Positions 23,932 to 31,449 of a DNA stretch of 35,466 bases are shown piece by piece. This DNA is from an uncultured Bacteroides sp. (GTDB lineage: Bacteria; Bacteroidota; Bacteroidia; Bacteroidales; Bacteroidaceae): the NCBI GenBank assembly GCA_959606905.1, contig CAUHML010000031.1, forward strand, positions 1 to 35,466, in the 5' to 3' direction. Every line of letters starts with the position of its first letter. Position 1 is the stretch's first letter. The position numbers and the translations under genes are program-made. The notes beneath the pieces are model-generated. The model was not told the origin of the DNA and searched no databases. It saw nothing but the letters and a program-made list of their open reading frames with translations.

Positions 23932-25275
23932 ATGACAACAAGAAGAGATTTTATCAAAAAAACAGTGGCAGGTACAGCTGCACTTTCATTGGGAAGCATA
24001 CTTCCAGGATTCGGTTCAAGCCGTTATCAAGATATTCTGGGAGCTAACGAAAAAATACGTATCGGAGTCATTGGAGTGAATTCGAGAGGTAAGGCCCTGG
24101 CGCAAGGATTTGCCAAACTTCCAGATTGTGAAGTAACTTACATTTGCGATGTAGACTCAAGAGCATTAGAAAAATGTCAGGCTGCTATCCACAAAATTAC
24201 CGGACGTACTCCCAAAGGAGAAAAAGACATTCGTAAGATGTTAGAGTCGAATGATTTTGAAGCAGTGGTGATTGCCACCCCTGACCATTGGCATGCCAAA
24301 GCAGCCATTATGGCTATGCAGGCCGGAAAGCATGTTTATCTGGAAAAACCGACCAGTCATAATCCGGCAGAAAATGAAATGCTGGTTCGAGCCGCTTTGA
24401 AATATAACCGGATTGTTCAAGTGGGTAACCAACGCCGTTCCTTTCCCAATGTAATTAAAGCTATGGAAGAAATAAAATCCGGTTCTATCGGAAAAGTGAG
24501 ATATGCCAAATCTTGGTATGTCAATAATCGCCCTTCCATTGGAACAGGGAAAGTTGTTCCTGTACCTGATTATCTGGATTGGGATTTATGGCAAGGTCCT
24601 GCCCCACGTGTTGCAGATTTCAAAGATAATTTCATCCATTATAACTGGCATTGGTTTTGGAACTGGGGAACAGGTGAAGCACTCAACAATGGAACTCACT
24701 TTGTTGATATGCTCCGTTGGGGGTTAGGTGTGGATTATCCTACAAAGGTTGATTCTATCGGAGGTCGGTATCGTTTTCAAGACGACTGGCAAACTCCTGA
24801 CACACAACTTATCACCTTCCAATTTGGCGACGAAGCATCTTTTTCATGGGAAGGACGTAGTTGTAATACGATGCCGGTAGACGGATATGGAGTAGGAACC
24901 GCATTTTATGGAGAAACCGGAACTCTCTTCATTGGCGGTGGCAATGAATATAAAATTGCAGATATAAAAGGTAAAACGATTAAAGAGGTAAAAAGTGATT
25001 TAAAATTTGAGACCGGCAATCTGTTGAATCCATCCGAAAAGCTGGATGCCTTCCACTTCCGAAACTGGTTTGATGCCATTCGCAAAGGAACAAAGTTAAA
25101 TTCCGGAATTGTAGATGCCTGTATCAGTACCCAGTTGGTACAATTAGGTAACATTGCCCAACGTGTCGGACATTCATTACAGATTGATCCGGGAAGTGGA
25201 CGAATTCTCAACGATTTGGAAGCCAATAAACTTTGGGGAAGAGAGTACGAAAAAGGTTGGGAAATACGGGTTTAA
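23932..25275 (+). CDS. Tat-exported Gfo/Idh/MocA-family oxidoreductase
   Basis: This 447-residue protein has a clear twin-arginine signal (TRRDFIKK at 3-10, then a hydrophobic stretch to about 27), so it is exported folded, usually with NAD(P) bound. The nucleotide loop is VIGVNSRG (46-53) and EKP is at 138-140. Other family-like segments are TPDHWHAKA, GNQRRSF and NWGTGEALNNGTHFVDMLRW in the C-terminal half. Similar exported proteins in Bacteroides include glycoside 3-dehydrogenases that make 3-keto sugars, which is the most relevant characterised precedent. This assignment rests on general similarity only. It is a single-gene unit behind regulon promoter 4, with a terminator downstream at 25318-25358. 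Confidence 0.88.
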   Translation: MTTRRDFIKKTVAGTAALSLGSILPGFGSSRYQDILGANEKIRIGVIGVNSRGKALAQGFAKLPDCEVTYICDVDSRALEKCQAAIHKITGRTPKGEKDIRKMLESNDFEAVVIATPDHWHAKAAIMAMQAGKHVYLEKPTSHNPAENEMLVRAALKYNRIVQVGNQRRSFPNVIKAMEEIKSGSIGKVRYAKSWYVNNRPSIGTGKVVPVPDYLDWDLWQGPAPRVADFKDNFIHYNWHWFWNWGTGEALNNGTHFVDMLRWGLGVDYPTKVDSIGGRYRFQDDWQTPDTQLITFQFGDEASFSWEGRSCNTMPVDGYGVGTAFYGETGTLFIGGGNEYKIADIKGKTIKEVKSDLKFETGNLLNPSEKLDAFHFRNWFDAIRKGTKLNSGIVDACISTQLVQLGNIAQRVGHSLQIDPGSGRILNDLEANKLWGREYEKGWEIRV

Positions 25276-25317
25276 ATCATGTCCCCATTTCTCGTTTTTT
25301 CATCAGGTTATAATTTT

Positions 25318-25358
25318 ACAGAAAGGCATGTCTTTGATAGGATATGCCTTTCTGTTTT
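25318..25358 (+). terminator. Rho-independent terminator after the fourth oxidoreductase gene
   Basis: A perfect 12-bp stem is formed by 25318-25329 (ACAGAAAGGCAT) and 25344-25355 (ATGCCTTTCTGT) with a 14-base loop, followed by TTTCCTT. It lies 43 bp after the stop at 25275 and marks the right edge of the regulon before the topoisomerase gene. Confidence 0.85.
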
Positions 25359-25427
25359 CCTTCCGTAAAGCTGATTTATACCCTTTTAACACACGGAATA
25401 TTCACCGTTTTTCATCGAAATCTCTTT

Positions 25428-25443
25428 TATTTTTGTATTTTTG
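25428..25443 (+). promoter_or_regulatory. Probable -7 elements of the topoisomerase gene
   Basis: Two overlapping matches to TAnnTTTG, both TATTTTTG, lie at 25428-25435 and 25436-25443, about 40-50 bp before the ATG at 25482. No clear TTTG -33 is visible at 19 bp spacing, so which copy is used is unknown. Confidence 0.45.
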
Positions 25444-25481
25444 CGTGCGTATGCGTTAAAATTATAGTATATACGAATTTT

Positions 25482-28127
25482 ATGAGTGACGAAATCAACG
25501 AGATAACGGAAGAACATTCAGACTACAAACCGGCGGACGCGCGGGACGAAAGCGTAAAACATCAGTTAACAGGCATGTACCAGAATTGGTTTCTGGACTA
25601 TGCTTCATACGTTATTCTGGAACGTGCCGTACCTCACATCAATGACGGTTTAAAGCCTGTGCAACGTCGTATCCTGCATTCTATGAAACGTCTGGATGAC
25701 GGGCGGTATAACAAAGTGGCAAATATTGTGGGACACACCATGCAGTTCCACCCGCATGGGGATGCTTCTATCGGGGATGCCTTGGTACAGTTGGGACAGA
25801 AAGACCTGTTGATTGACTGTCAGGGTAACTGGGGTAATATCCTCACCGGAGACGGTGCGGCTGCTCCCCGTTATATCGAGGCACGTTTATCCAAATTTGC
25901 GCTGGATGTTGTCTTCAATCCCAAAACTACCGAATGGAAATTGTCATACGACGGACGAAATAAGGAACCAGTCACTCTTCCTGTGAAATTCCCGTTATTA
26001 CTGGCGCAGGGAGTGGAAGGTATCGCCGTTGGACTTTCTTCCAAGATATTGCCGCATAACTTCAACGAACTTTGTGATGCTTCCATCAGCTATCTGCGTG
26101 GGGAAGAATTCCAACTGTATCCCGATTTCCAGACAGGCGGCTCGATTGATGTAGCCAAATACAACGACGGAGAACGTGGCGGAGCAGTGAAAGTACGTGC
26201 CAAGATCAACAAGATTGATAACAAAACGCTTGCAATCACAGAGATCCCTTATGGGAAAACCACTTCAACAGTGATCGACTCTATCCTGAAAGCTGTTGAT
26301 AAAGGAAAAATCAAAATTCGCAAGGTAGATGACAACACAGCTGCCAACGTAGAAATATTAGTGCATCTGGCACCAGGTACATCATCGGACAAAACAATCG
26401 ATGCATTGTACGCATTCACCGATTGCGAAGTAAGCATCTCACCCAACTGCTGCGTGATTGATGACAGCAAACCTCATTTCCTCACTGTCAGCAAAGTCTT
26501 GAGAAAGTCGGCAGACAACACGCTGGATTTGCTAAAGCAGGAGCTGGAAATCAAGAAAAACGAAATACTGGAAGCGTTGCACTTTGCTTCGCTCGAAAAG
26601 ATATTTATCGAAGAACGCATCTATAAGGACAAAGAGTTCGAGCAATCCAAAGATATGGACGCAGCTTGTGCACATATTGACGAACGCCTGACGCCTTATT
26701 ACCCGAAGTTTATCCGCGAAGTAACCAAAGAGGATATTCTCAAACTGATGGAAATCAAAATGGGGCGTATTCTGAAATTCAACTCGGACAAAGCGGATGA
26801 ACTGATTGCCAGGATGAAAGAAGAAGTGGCCGAGATTGATAATCATCTGGCTCACATCGTAGATTATACCGTCAACTGGTATCAGATGTTGAAAAACAAA
26901 TACGGCAAGAACTTCCCGCGCCGTACGGAACTGCGTAACTTCGACACCATCGAAGCTGCCAAAGTAGTAGAAGCAAACGAGAAACTTTATATCAACCGCG
27001 AAGAAGGATTTATCGGAACAGCCTTGAAAAAAGACGAGTTCGTTGCATGTTGTTCGGATATCGATGATGTCATTATCTTCTTCCGCGACGGTAAGTATAT
27101 CGTTACTCCTGTTGCCGACAAGAAATTCGTCGGCAAAAACGTTCTTTATGTCAATGTATTCAAGAAGAACGATAAACGTACGATCTACAATGTAGCCTAC
27201 CGCGACGGAAAAGAAGGAACGACATACGTAAAACGTTTCGCCGTGACCTCTGTAGTTCGCGACCGCGAATATGATGTCACACAGGGAACTCCCGAATCAC
27301 GGATTACCTATTTCAGCGCCAACCCGAATGGAGAAGCCGAAATCATCAAGGTGACACTGAAACCGAATCCGCGTGTACGCCGTATCATTTTCGAGCATGA
27401 CTTCAGTGAGGTCAGCATCAAGGGACGTCAGGCACGAGGCGTGATTCTTACCCGCTTGCCGGTACATAAGATATCCCTGAAACAAAAAGGAGGTTCTACG
27501 CTCGGTGGACGTAAAGTATGGTTTGACCGTGACATACTCCGCCTCAACTATGACGGACGAGGTGAATATCTGGGTGAATTCCAAAGCGACGACAGCATAT
27601 TGATTGTTCTGAACAACGGTGATTTCTATACTACCAACTTCGACTTGAGCAACCACTATGAAGATAATGTAAGCATCGTGGAGAAGTTTGATCCTAACAA
27701 GATATGGACTGCCGCGCTTTACGATGCCGACCAACAGAATTATCCGTATCTGAAACGTTTCTGTTTTGAGGCCTCCAACCGTAAACAGAACTACTTGGGA
27801 GAAAATAAGAACAACCGTCTGATCCTGCTGACCGACGAGTACTATCCTCGTCTGGAAGTCATATTTGGCGGACACGACAATTTCCGTGATCCGTTGAATA
27901 TCGATGCGGATGAATTCATTGCTGTCAAAGGTTTCAAAGCCAAGGGAAAACGTATTACTACCTATGCAGTGGAGACGATCAATGAGCTTGAACCAACTCG
28001 CTTCCCCGAACCCTCACAAGAACAACAGGAAGTTCCTGAAGAGGAGCCGGAAAATCTGGATCCGGACAGCGGCAAGAGCGAAGGCGATATTATTGATGAA
28101 ATCACCGGGCAGATGAAATTATTCTGA
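25482..28127 (+). CDS. parC: DNA topoisomerase IV subunit A (GyrA/ParC family)
   Basis: This 881-residue cytoplasmic type IIA topoisomerase A subunit cuts and rejoins DNA with the B subunit, which is not in this window. ATG at 25482 (MSDEINEITEE) is chosen. An upstream in-frame start at 25344 adds a hydrophobic stretch that is not family-like and would overlap the terminator. Key features are YASYVILERAVPHINDGLKPVQRRIL (family entry, read here as YASYVI and DGLKPVQRRIL), HPHGDASIGDAL, GDGAAAPRYIEARL with catalytic Tyr131, and a long coiled-coil region (about 370-480). The C-terminal beta-propeller-like region shows degenerate blades (for example GVILTRLPVHK), and the tail is acidic. The absence of a standard QRRGG GyrA box favours topoisomerase IV over gyrase. 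It is a core gene, probably unrelated to the sugar locus. Confidence 0.9.
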   Translation: MSDEINEITEEHSDYKPADARDESVKHQLTGMYQNWFLDYASYVILERAVPHINDGLKPVQRRILHSMKRLDDGRYNKVANIVGHTMQFHPHGDASIGDALVQLGQKDLLIDCQGNWGNILTGDGAAAPRYIEARLSKFALDVVFNPKTTEWKLSYDGRNKEPVTLPVKFPLLLAQGVEGIAVGLSSKILPHNFNELCDASISYLRGEEFQLYPDFQTGGSIDVAKYNDGERGGAVKVRAKINKIDNKTLAITEIPYGKTTSTVIDSILKAVDKGKIKIRKVDDNTAANVEILVHLAPGTSSDKTIDALYAFTDCEVSISPNCCVIDDSKPHFLTVSKVLRKSADNTLDLLKQELEIKKNEILEALHFASLEKIFIEERIYKDKEFEQSKDMDAACAHIDERLTPYYPKFIREVTKEDILKLMEIKMGRILKFNSDKADELIARMKEEVAEIDNHLAHIVDYTVNWYQMLKNKYGKNFPRRTELRNFDTIEAAKVVEANEKLYINREEGFIGTALKKDEFVACCSDIDDVIIFFRDGKYIVTPVADKKFVGKNVLYVNVFKKNDKRTIYNVAYRDGKEGTTYVKRFAVTSVVRDREYDVTQGTPESRITYFSANPNGEAEIIKVTLKPNPRVRRIIFEHDFSEVSIKGRQARGVILTRLPVHKISLKQKGGSTLGGRKVWFDRDILRLNYDGRGEYLGEFQSDDSILIVLNNGDFYTTNFDLSNHYEDNVSIVEKFDPNKIWTAALYDADQQNYPYLKRFCFEASNRKQNYLGENKNNRLILLTDEYYPRLEVIFGGHDNFRDPLNIDADEFIAVKGFKAKGKRITTYAVETINELEPTRFPEPSQEQQEVPEEEPENLDPDSGKSEGDIIDEITGQMKLF

Positions 28128-28987
28128 TGAAGAAAAAACTAATATACTTGGGGCTGACAGGTTGCATCCTGTTCGCCCTTTGCACAAGATTACAAGCGCA
28201 GATCGACAGTCTGCAAGCCCATCGGTATGTAACACGTGCCACCATGTATGGTGTCGGATTTACTAACGTTTTCGACACCTATCTTTCACCGCAGGAATAC
28301 AAAGGAATCGACTTCCGTGTTTCCCGTGAATTGATTCGGATGACCAAGTTGTTTGATGGAAATGTATCTGTGCAGAACTTCTTTCAGGCAAACATCAGCT
28401 ATACGCACAACCGGGCCGATAACAATAACACTTTCTCCGGATTAGTCAACTGGAACTATGGATTACATTACCAGTTCCGCCTGACAGATAATTTCAAATT
28501 ATTAGCCGGAGGATTGATAGATGTCAACGGAGGCTTTGTCTATAATCTCCGGAACACCAACAATCCGGCATCCGCACGGGCATACGTCAATCTGGATGCC
28601 TCCGGAATGGCTATTTGGCACCTGAAAATCAAACGGTATCCAATGGTGCTTCGTTATCAGGTCAATCTGCCGGTTATGGGAGTGATGTTCTCTCCCCACT
28701 ACGGACAATCTTATTACGAGATATTCTCTTTGGGAAATTCGAGTGGAGTAATAAAATTTACCTCCCTGCACAATCAACCTTCGTTGCGACAGATGCTCTC
28801 CGTCGACCTGCCGATAGGATATACCAAAATGCGCTTCAGCTACTTGGCTGATTTGCAGCAATCCAACGTTAACAATATCAAGACACATACCTACTCACAC
28901 GTATTCATGGTAGGATTTGTGAAAGACCTATACCGTATCCGAAATAAGAAAGAAACCGCTCTTCCTTCATCGGTTAGAGCTTACTAA
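28127..28987 (+). CDS. Exported DUF3316-type protein
   Basis: This 286-residue protein has a signal peptide (MKKKLIYLGLTGCILFALCTRLQAQ). The remainder is rich in alternating aromatic/polar strands (NWNYGLHYQFRL, YPMVLRYQVNLPVMGVMF, THTYSHVFMVGFVKDLY), suggesting a beta-barrel or beta-rich envelope protein. It matches my recollection of the DUF3316 family of Bacteroidetes. No function is known. The ATG overlaps the TGA of the topoisomerase gene by one base, so it is co-translated with it. Confidence 0.75.
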   Translation: MKKKLIYLGLTGCILFALCTRLQAQIDSLQAHRYVTRATMYGVGFTNVFDTYLSPQEYKGIDFRVSRELIRMTKLFDGNVSVQNFFQANISYTHNRADNNNTFSGLVNWNYGLHYQFRLTDNFKLLAGGLIDVNGGFVYNLRNTNNPASARAYVNLDASGMAIWHLKIKRYPMVLRYQVNLPVMGVMFSPHYGQSYYEIFSLGNSSGVIKFTSLHNQPSLRQMLSVDLPIGYTKMRFSYLADLQQSNVNNIKTHTYSHVFMVGFVKDLYRIRNKKETALPSSVRAY

Positions 28988-29031
28988 GAGAACAAAATTT
29001 AATGTTGAAACTTCAAGTGAGAGATCAATTA

Positions 29032-30096
29032 ATGATGAGAAATAAGATTAGACAAATACTTTGGCTGCTCTGCTGCCTTCCGGTGCTGACTGGTTGCATT
29101 GGGGAAGATGACTACGCCAATGATCCCAGAGGTAATTTCGAACAACTATGGAAGATTATTGACGAACAGTATTGTTTCCTGGATACGAAAGGTATTGACT
29201 GGGATGCTGTTCATGACGAATACAGCAAACTGATTATTCCGTCAATGTCTAATGATGACCTGTTCGACATCCTAAGCCAAATGCTTTATATCTTGAAAGA
29301 CGGGCATGTCAATCTATCTTCTGCCAGTCGTATTTCTTATTACGATGCATGGTATCAGGGCTACCCTTGGAATTATAGAGAAGATATTCTTTATAACTAT
29401 TATCTGGGTAGTGCCAATTCAGGCTATCGCACATCCGCTGGTCTTAAATATAAAATATTCGACAATAACATAGGATACATACGTTATGAAAGTTTCAGTG
29501 CCGGAGTTGGAGATGGCAATTTGGATGAGGTCCTTTACTATTTACAAATCTGCAATGGATTAATTATCGATGTCCGTGATAACGGAGGAGGTAATCTAAC
29601 CAATTCTTCACGCATAGCTGCCCGGTTCACTGATAAACTGGCATTAACAGGATATATCCAACATAAGACAGGTCCGGGACACAATGATTTCTCAGAGATG
29701 GAACCCATTTATTTAGAACCCTCCAACAGTATTCGTTGGCAAAAAAAGGTCGTGATACTAACCAATCGTCGATGTTATAGTGCCACAAATGATTTTGTTA
29801 ACATAATGCGCAGCTTAAACAATGATAACGAGGATAAAAGAATCATCCAGCTGGGCGATCAGACTGGTGGTGGATCAGGGCTGCCATTTTCATCAGAATT
29901 ACCCAATGGCTGGAGCGTCCGCTTCTCTGCCAGCCCCCACTTTGATAAGTATGGAAAGTCATTGGAGGATGGAATAAAACCTGATGTATACGTAAACATG
30001 GATAAGATTCTGGAAGAAGGGATAGAGCAGGGTGACATAGAATCACAAAAGAAAGATCCACTGATTGAAAAAGCATTCGAAATCTTAAGTGAATAA
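29032..30096 (+). CDS. S41-family protease-like lipoprotein
   Basis: From ATG 29032 this is a 354-residue lipoprotein (MMRNKIRQILWLLCCLPVLTGC, Cys22). An upstream in-frame ATG at 29002 would add ten residues. The N-terminal helical region (about 30-95) has the tail-specific-protease-like pattern FEQLWKIIDEQYCFLD and LKDGHVNLS. The peptidase half contains IGYIRYESF, GLIIDVRDNGGG and a candidate nucleophile Ser250 in CYSATNDF, followed by GDQTGGGSG, which is the normal S41 order. A full PDZ domain is not evident. Its role is unknown; it is probably periplasmic protein processing. It stands 44 bp after the DUF3316-type gene. Confidence 0.85.
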   Translation: MMRNKIRQILWLLCCLPVLTGCIGEDDYANDPRGNFEQLWKIIDEQYCFLDTKGIDWDAVHDEYSKLIIPSMSNDDLFDILSQMLYILKDGHVNLSSASRISYYDAWYQGYPWNYREDILYNYYLGSANSGYRTSAGLKYKIFDNNIGYIRYESFSAGVGDGNLDEVLYYLQICNGLIIDVRDNGGGNLTNSSRIAARFTDKLALTGYIQHKTGPGHNDFSEMEPIYLEPSNSIRWQKKVVILTNRRCYSATNDFVNIMRSLNNDNEDKRIIQLGDQTGGGSGLPFSSELPNGWSVRFSASPHFDKYGKSLEDGIKPDVYVNMDKILEEGIEQGDIESQKKDPLIEKAFEILSE

Positions 30097-30112
30097 CTTT
30101 ATTGCCGAATTA

Positions 30113-30143
30113 TTTGCCAAATCAGAAAATCTTCCTATCTTTG
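30113..30143 (+). promoter_or_regulatory. Canonical Bacteroides promoter of tRNA-Leu
   Basis: The -33 element TTTG (30113-30116) and the -7 element TATCTTTG (30136-30143) are separated by exactly 19 bp, the textbook Bacteroides spacing. The tRNA begins 26 bp downstream. This promoter serves as an internal comparison: it has the -33 box that the four regulon promoters lack. Confidence 0.8.
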
Positions 30144-30169
30144 CACCGCTAAACAAAAAAGCTACGCAT

Positions 30170-30251
30170 GCGGCTGTGGCGTAATTGGTAGCCGCGCCAG
30201 ACTTAGGATCTGGTGTCGTGAGACGTGTAGGTTCGAGTCCTATCAGCCGCA
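30170..30251 (+). tRNA. tRNA-Leu (anticodon UAG)
   Basis: The acceptor stem GCGGCTG (30170-30176) pairs with CAGCCGC (30244-30250), with discriminator A at 30251. The anticodon stem-loop is CCAGA-CTTAGGA-TCTGG, giving anticodon TAG and leucine. A long variable arm (class II, around GTCGTGAGAC) and the T-loop GTTCGAGTC support leucine. CCA is not encoded (the sequence continues CTAAAA) and must be added after transcription. Confidence 0.95.
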
Positions 30252-30266
30252 CTAAAAATAAACTAG

Positions 30267-30298
30267 AAGCCTTCAAGATACTATCTTGGAGGCTTTTT
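30267..30298 (+). terminator. Terminator after tRNA-Leu
   Basis: A stem of AAGCCTTCAAGA against TCTTGGAGGCTT (one G-T wobble pair) with a 5-base loop is followed by a run of T at 30294-30298. It ends 12 bp before the PfkB start, so PfkB must be expressed by read-through or from a promoter I could not identify. Confidence 0.75.
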
Positions 30299-30310
30299 AA
30301 TTGGTTAGAC

Positions 30311-31201
30311 ATGAATAAACATCAACTTTGCTGCATCGGTCACATCACATTAGACAAAGTAGTCACTCCCCAAAACACTGTCTATATGCCGGGAGGAACG
30401 GCTTTTTATTGTTCACATGCCATCCGCCATTTTAACGACATCGATTACGCTTTAGTAACAGCTGTCGGTGCCACTGAAATGAACGTCGTAGAACAACTAC
30501 GTGAAATGGGTATTCATGTGACCGCCCTGCCAAGCAAATATTCCGTATACTTCGAGAATATCTATGGCGCCAATCCGGACGACCGTACTCAACGTGTATT
30601 AGCAAAAGCCGATCCGTTCATTGCCGGTCAGCTGAAAGATATAGATGCGCAAATCTACCATCTCGGCTCTCTGCTGTCTGACGACTTCTCATTGGAAGTA
30701 ATCAAAGAACTATCTCAAAGAGGGTTGATTGCAGTAGACTCACAAGGCTATTTACGTGAAGTGCGTGACACTCACGTCTATCCGGTGGACTGGACAGATA
30801 AGCGGGAAGCTCTGCAATATATCCATTTCCTGAAAGTCAACGAGCACGAGATGGAAGTGCTGACAGGTCTTTCCGAACCGCATGAAGCTGCTCGCCAATT
30901 ACATGAATGGGGTGTGAAAGAAGTGCTTGTCACCTTGGGAAGCATGGGATCACTCATTTTCGACGGAAAAGAATTCTATCGTATTCCGGCTTATAAACCC
31001 AAAGAAGTGGTAGATGCAACAGGGTGTGGAGACACTTACACCATCGGCTATCTATACCAACGGGTATCAGGAGCCGGCATTGAAGAAGCAGGACGTTTTG
31101 CAGCCGCCATGTCAACTTTAAAAATAGAGAAATCAGGTCCTTTCAATGGCAGCAAAGAAGATGTCATTCAATGTATGACCACTGCGGAACAGATGTTTTA
31201 A
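30311..31201 (+). CDS. PfkB-family sugar or nucleoside kinase
   Basis: This 296-residue cytoplasmic kinase of the ribokinase/PfkB fold starts at ATG 30311 (MNKHQLCCIGHITLDK). An in-frame extension to 30185 would translate through the tRNA and is rejected. The first strand is followed by MPGGTAFYCSHAI, the substrate-binding Gly-Gly region. The second PfkB signature is DATGCGDT (235-242), with catalytic base Asp241. The substrate cannot be assigned. It could in principle phosphorylate a sugar released by the nearby locus, but it lies outside the regulon promoters and next to core genes. Confidence 0.88.
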   Translation: MNKHQLCCIGHITLDKVVTPQNTVYMPGGTAFYCSHAIRHFNDIDYALVTAVGATEMNVVEQLREMGIHVTALPSKYSVYFENIYGANPDDRTQRVLAKADPFIAGQLKDIDAQIYHLGSLLSDDFSLEVIKELSQRGLIAVDSQGYLREVRDTHVYPVDWTDKREALQYIHFLKVNEHEMEVLTGLSEPHEAARQLHEWGVKEVLVTLGSMGSLIFDGKEFYRIPAYKPKEVVDATGCGDTYTIGYLYQRVSGAGIEEAGRFAAAMSTLKIEKSGPFNGSKEDVIQCMTTAEQMF

Positions 31202-31273
31202 AACAGGAAATCACAGAACGAACAGCGTATACATAGGATATACCTTCCCCGACGGGTAATCCTCATCCCATTA

Positions 31274-31313
31274 TTCAGGCACGAACAACACCGGTTCGTG
31301 CCTGAACCTTTTT
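31274..31313 (+). terminator. Strong intrinsic terminator after the PfkB gene
   Basis: A perfect 13-bp stem (31274-31286 with 31294-31306) and 7-base loop are followed by CCTTTTT (31307-31313). It separates the kinase from the second susC gene. The intergenic stretch 31202-31449 holds this hairpin and a weak promoter-like T-rich region at about 31370-31406 (TTTG at 31374, TACTCTCG at 31399), which I do not call with confidence. Confidence 0.9.
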
Positions 31314-31449
31314 CAACAGTCACCTCCCTTTTAGTGTTAAAATCAACCATTCCCTCTTTTTTCCAAAATCTTTTTTGAATTTCGTTTGTTTCCTTTGTTA
31401 CTCTCGCCAAAAGACGGCAGAAAAAAGACTTCAACCTAAATAATAACAA

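Noticed and set aside
22276..25275. Firm GH109 (alpha-N-acetylgalactosaminidase) assignment for the last two Gfo/Idh/MocA proteins
   Set aside because: They share the fold and export signal type, but I see no motif specific enough to separate GH109 from ordinary sugar oxidoreductases.
25293..25303. CGTTTTTTCAT after the fourth oxidoreductase gene as an operator copy
   Set aside because: The GA is replaced by CA, no CG occurs 21 bp later, and 55 bp downstream lies inside the terminator.
25344..25481. Upstream start of topoisomerase IV A at 25344
   Set aside because: The extra 46 residues are hydrophobic and not family-like, overlap the terminator hairpin and precede the likely -7 elements.
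27297..27875. A 192-residue minus-strand reading frame inside the topoisomerase gene
   Set aside because: It is the antisense shadow of a well-supported coding region, with no ribosome binding site or recognisable domain.
25482..28127. DNA gyrase subunit A
   Set aside because: No QRRGG-type GyrA box is present in the C-terminal region, and the propeller blades are degenerate, which favours topoisomerase IV.
30185..30310. Extension of the PfkB gene upstream to 30185
   Set aside because: The extension would translate through the tRNA-Leu and its terminator. The family start MNKHQLCCIGHITLD is at 30311.
31370..31380. CTTTTTTGAAT before the second susC as a fifth copy of the operator
   Set aside because: It has no leading CG, no CG 21 bp later and no TAnnTTTG element 55 bp downstream. 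Its TTTG is better read as part of a possible -33 element.
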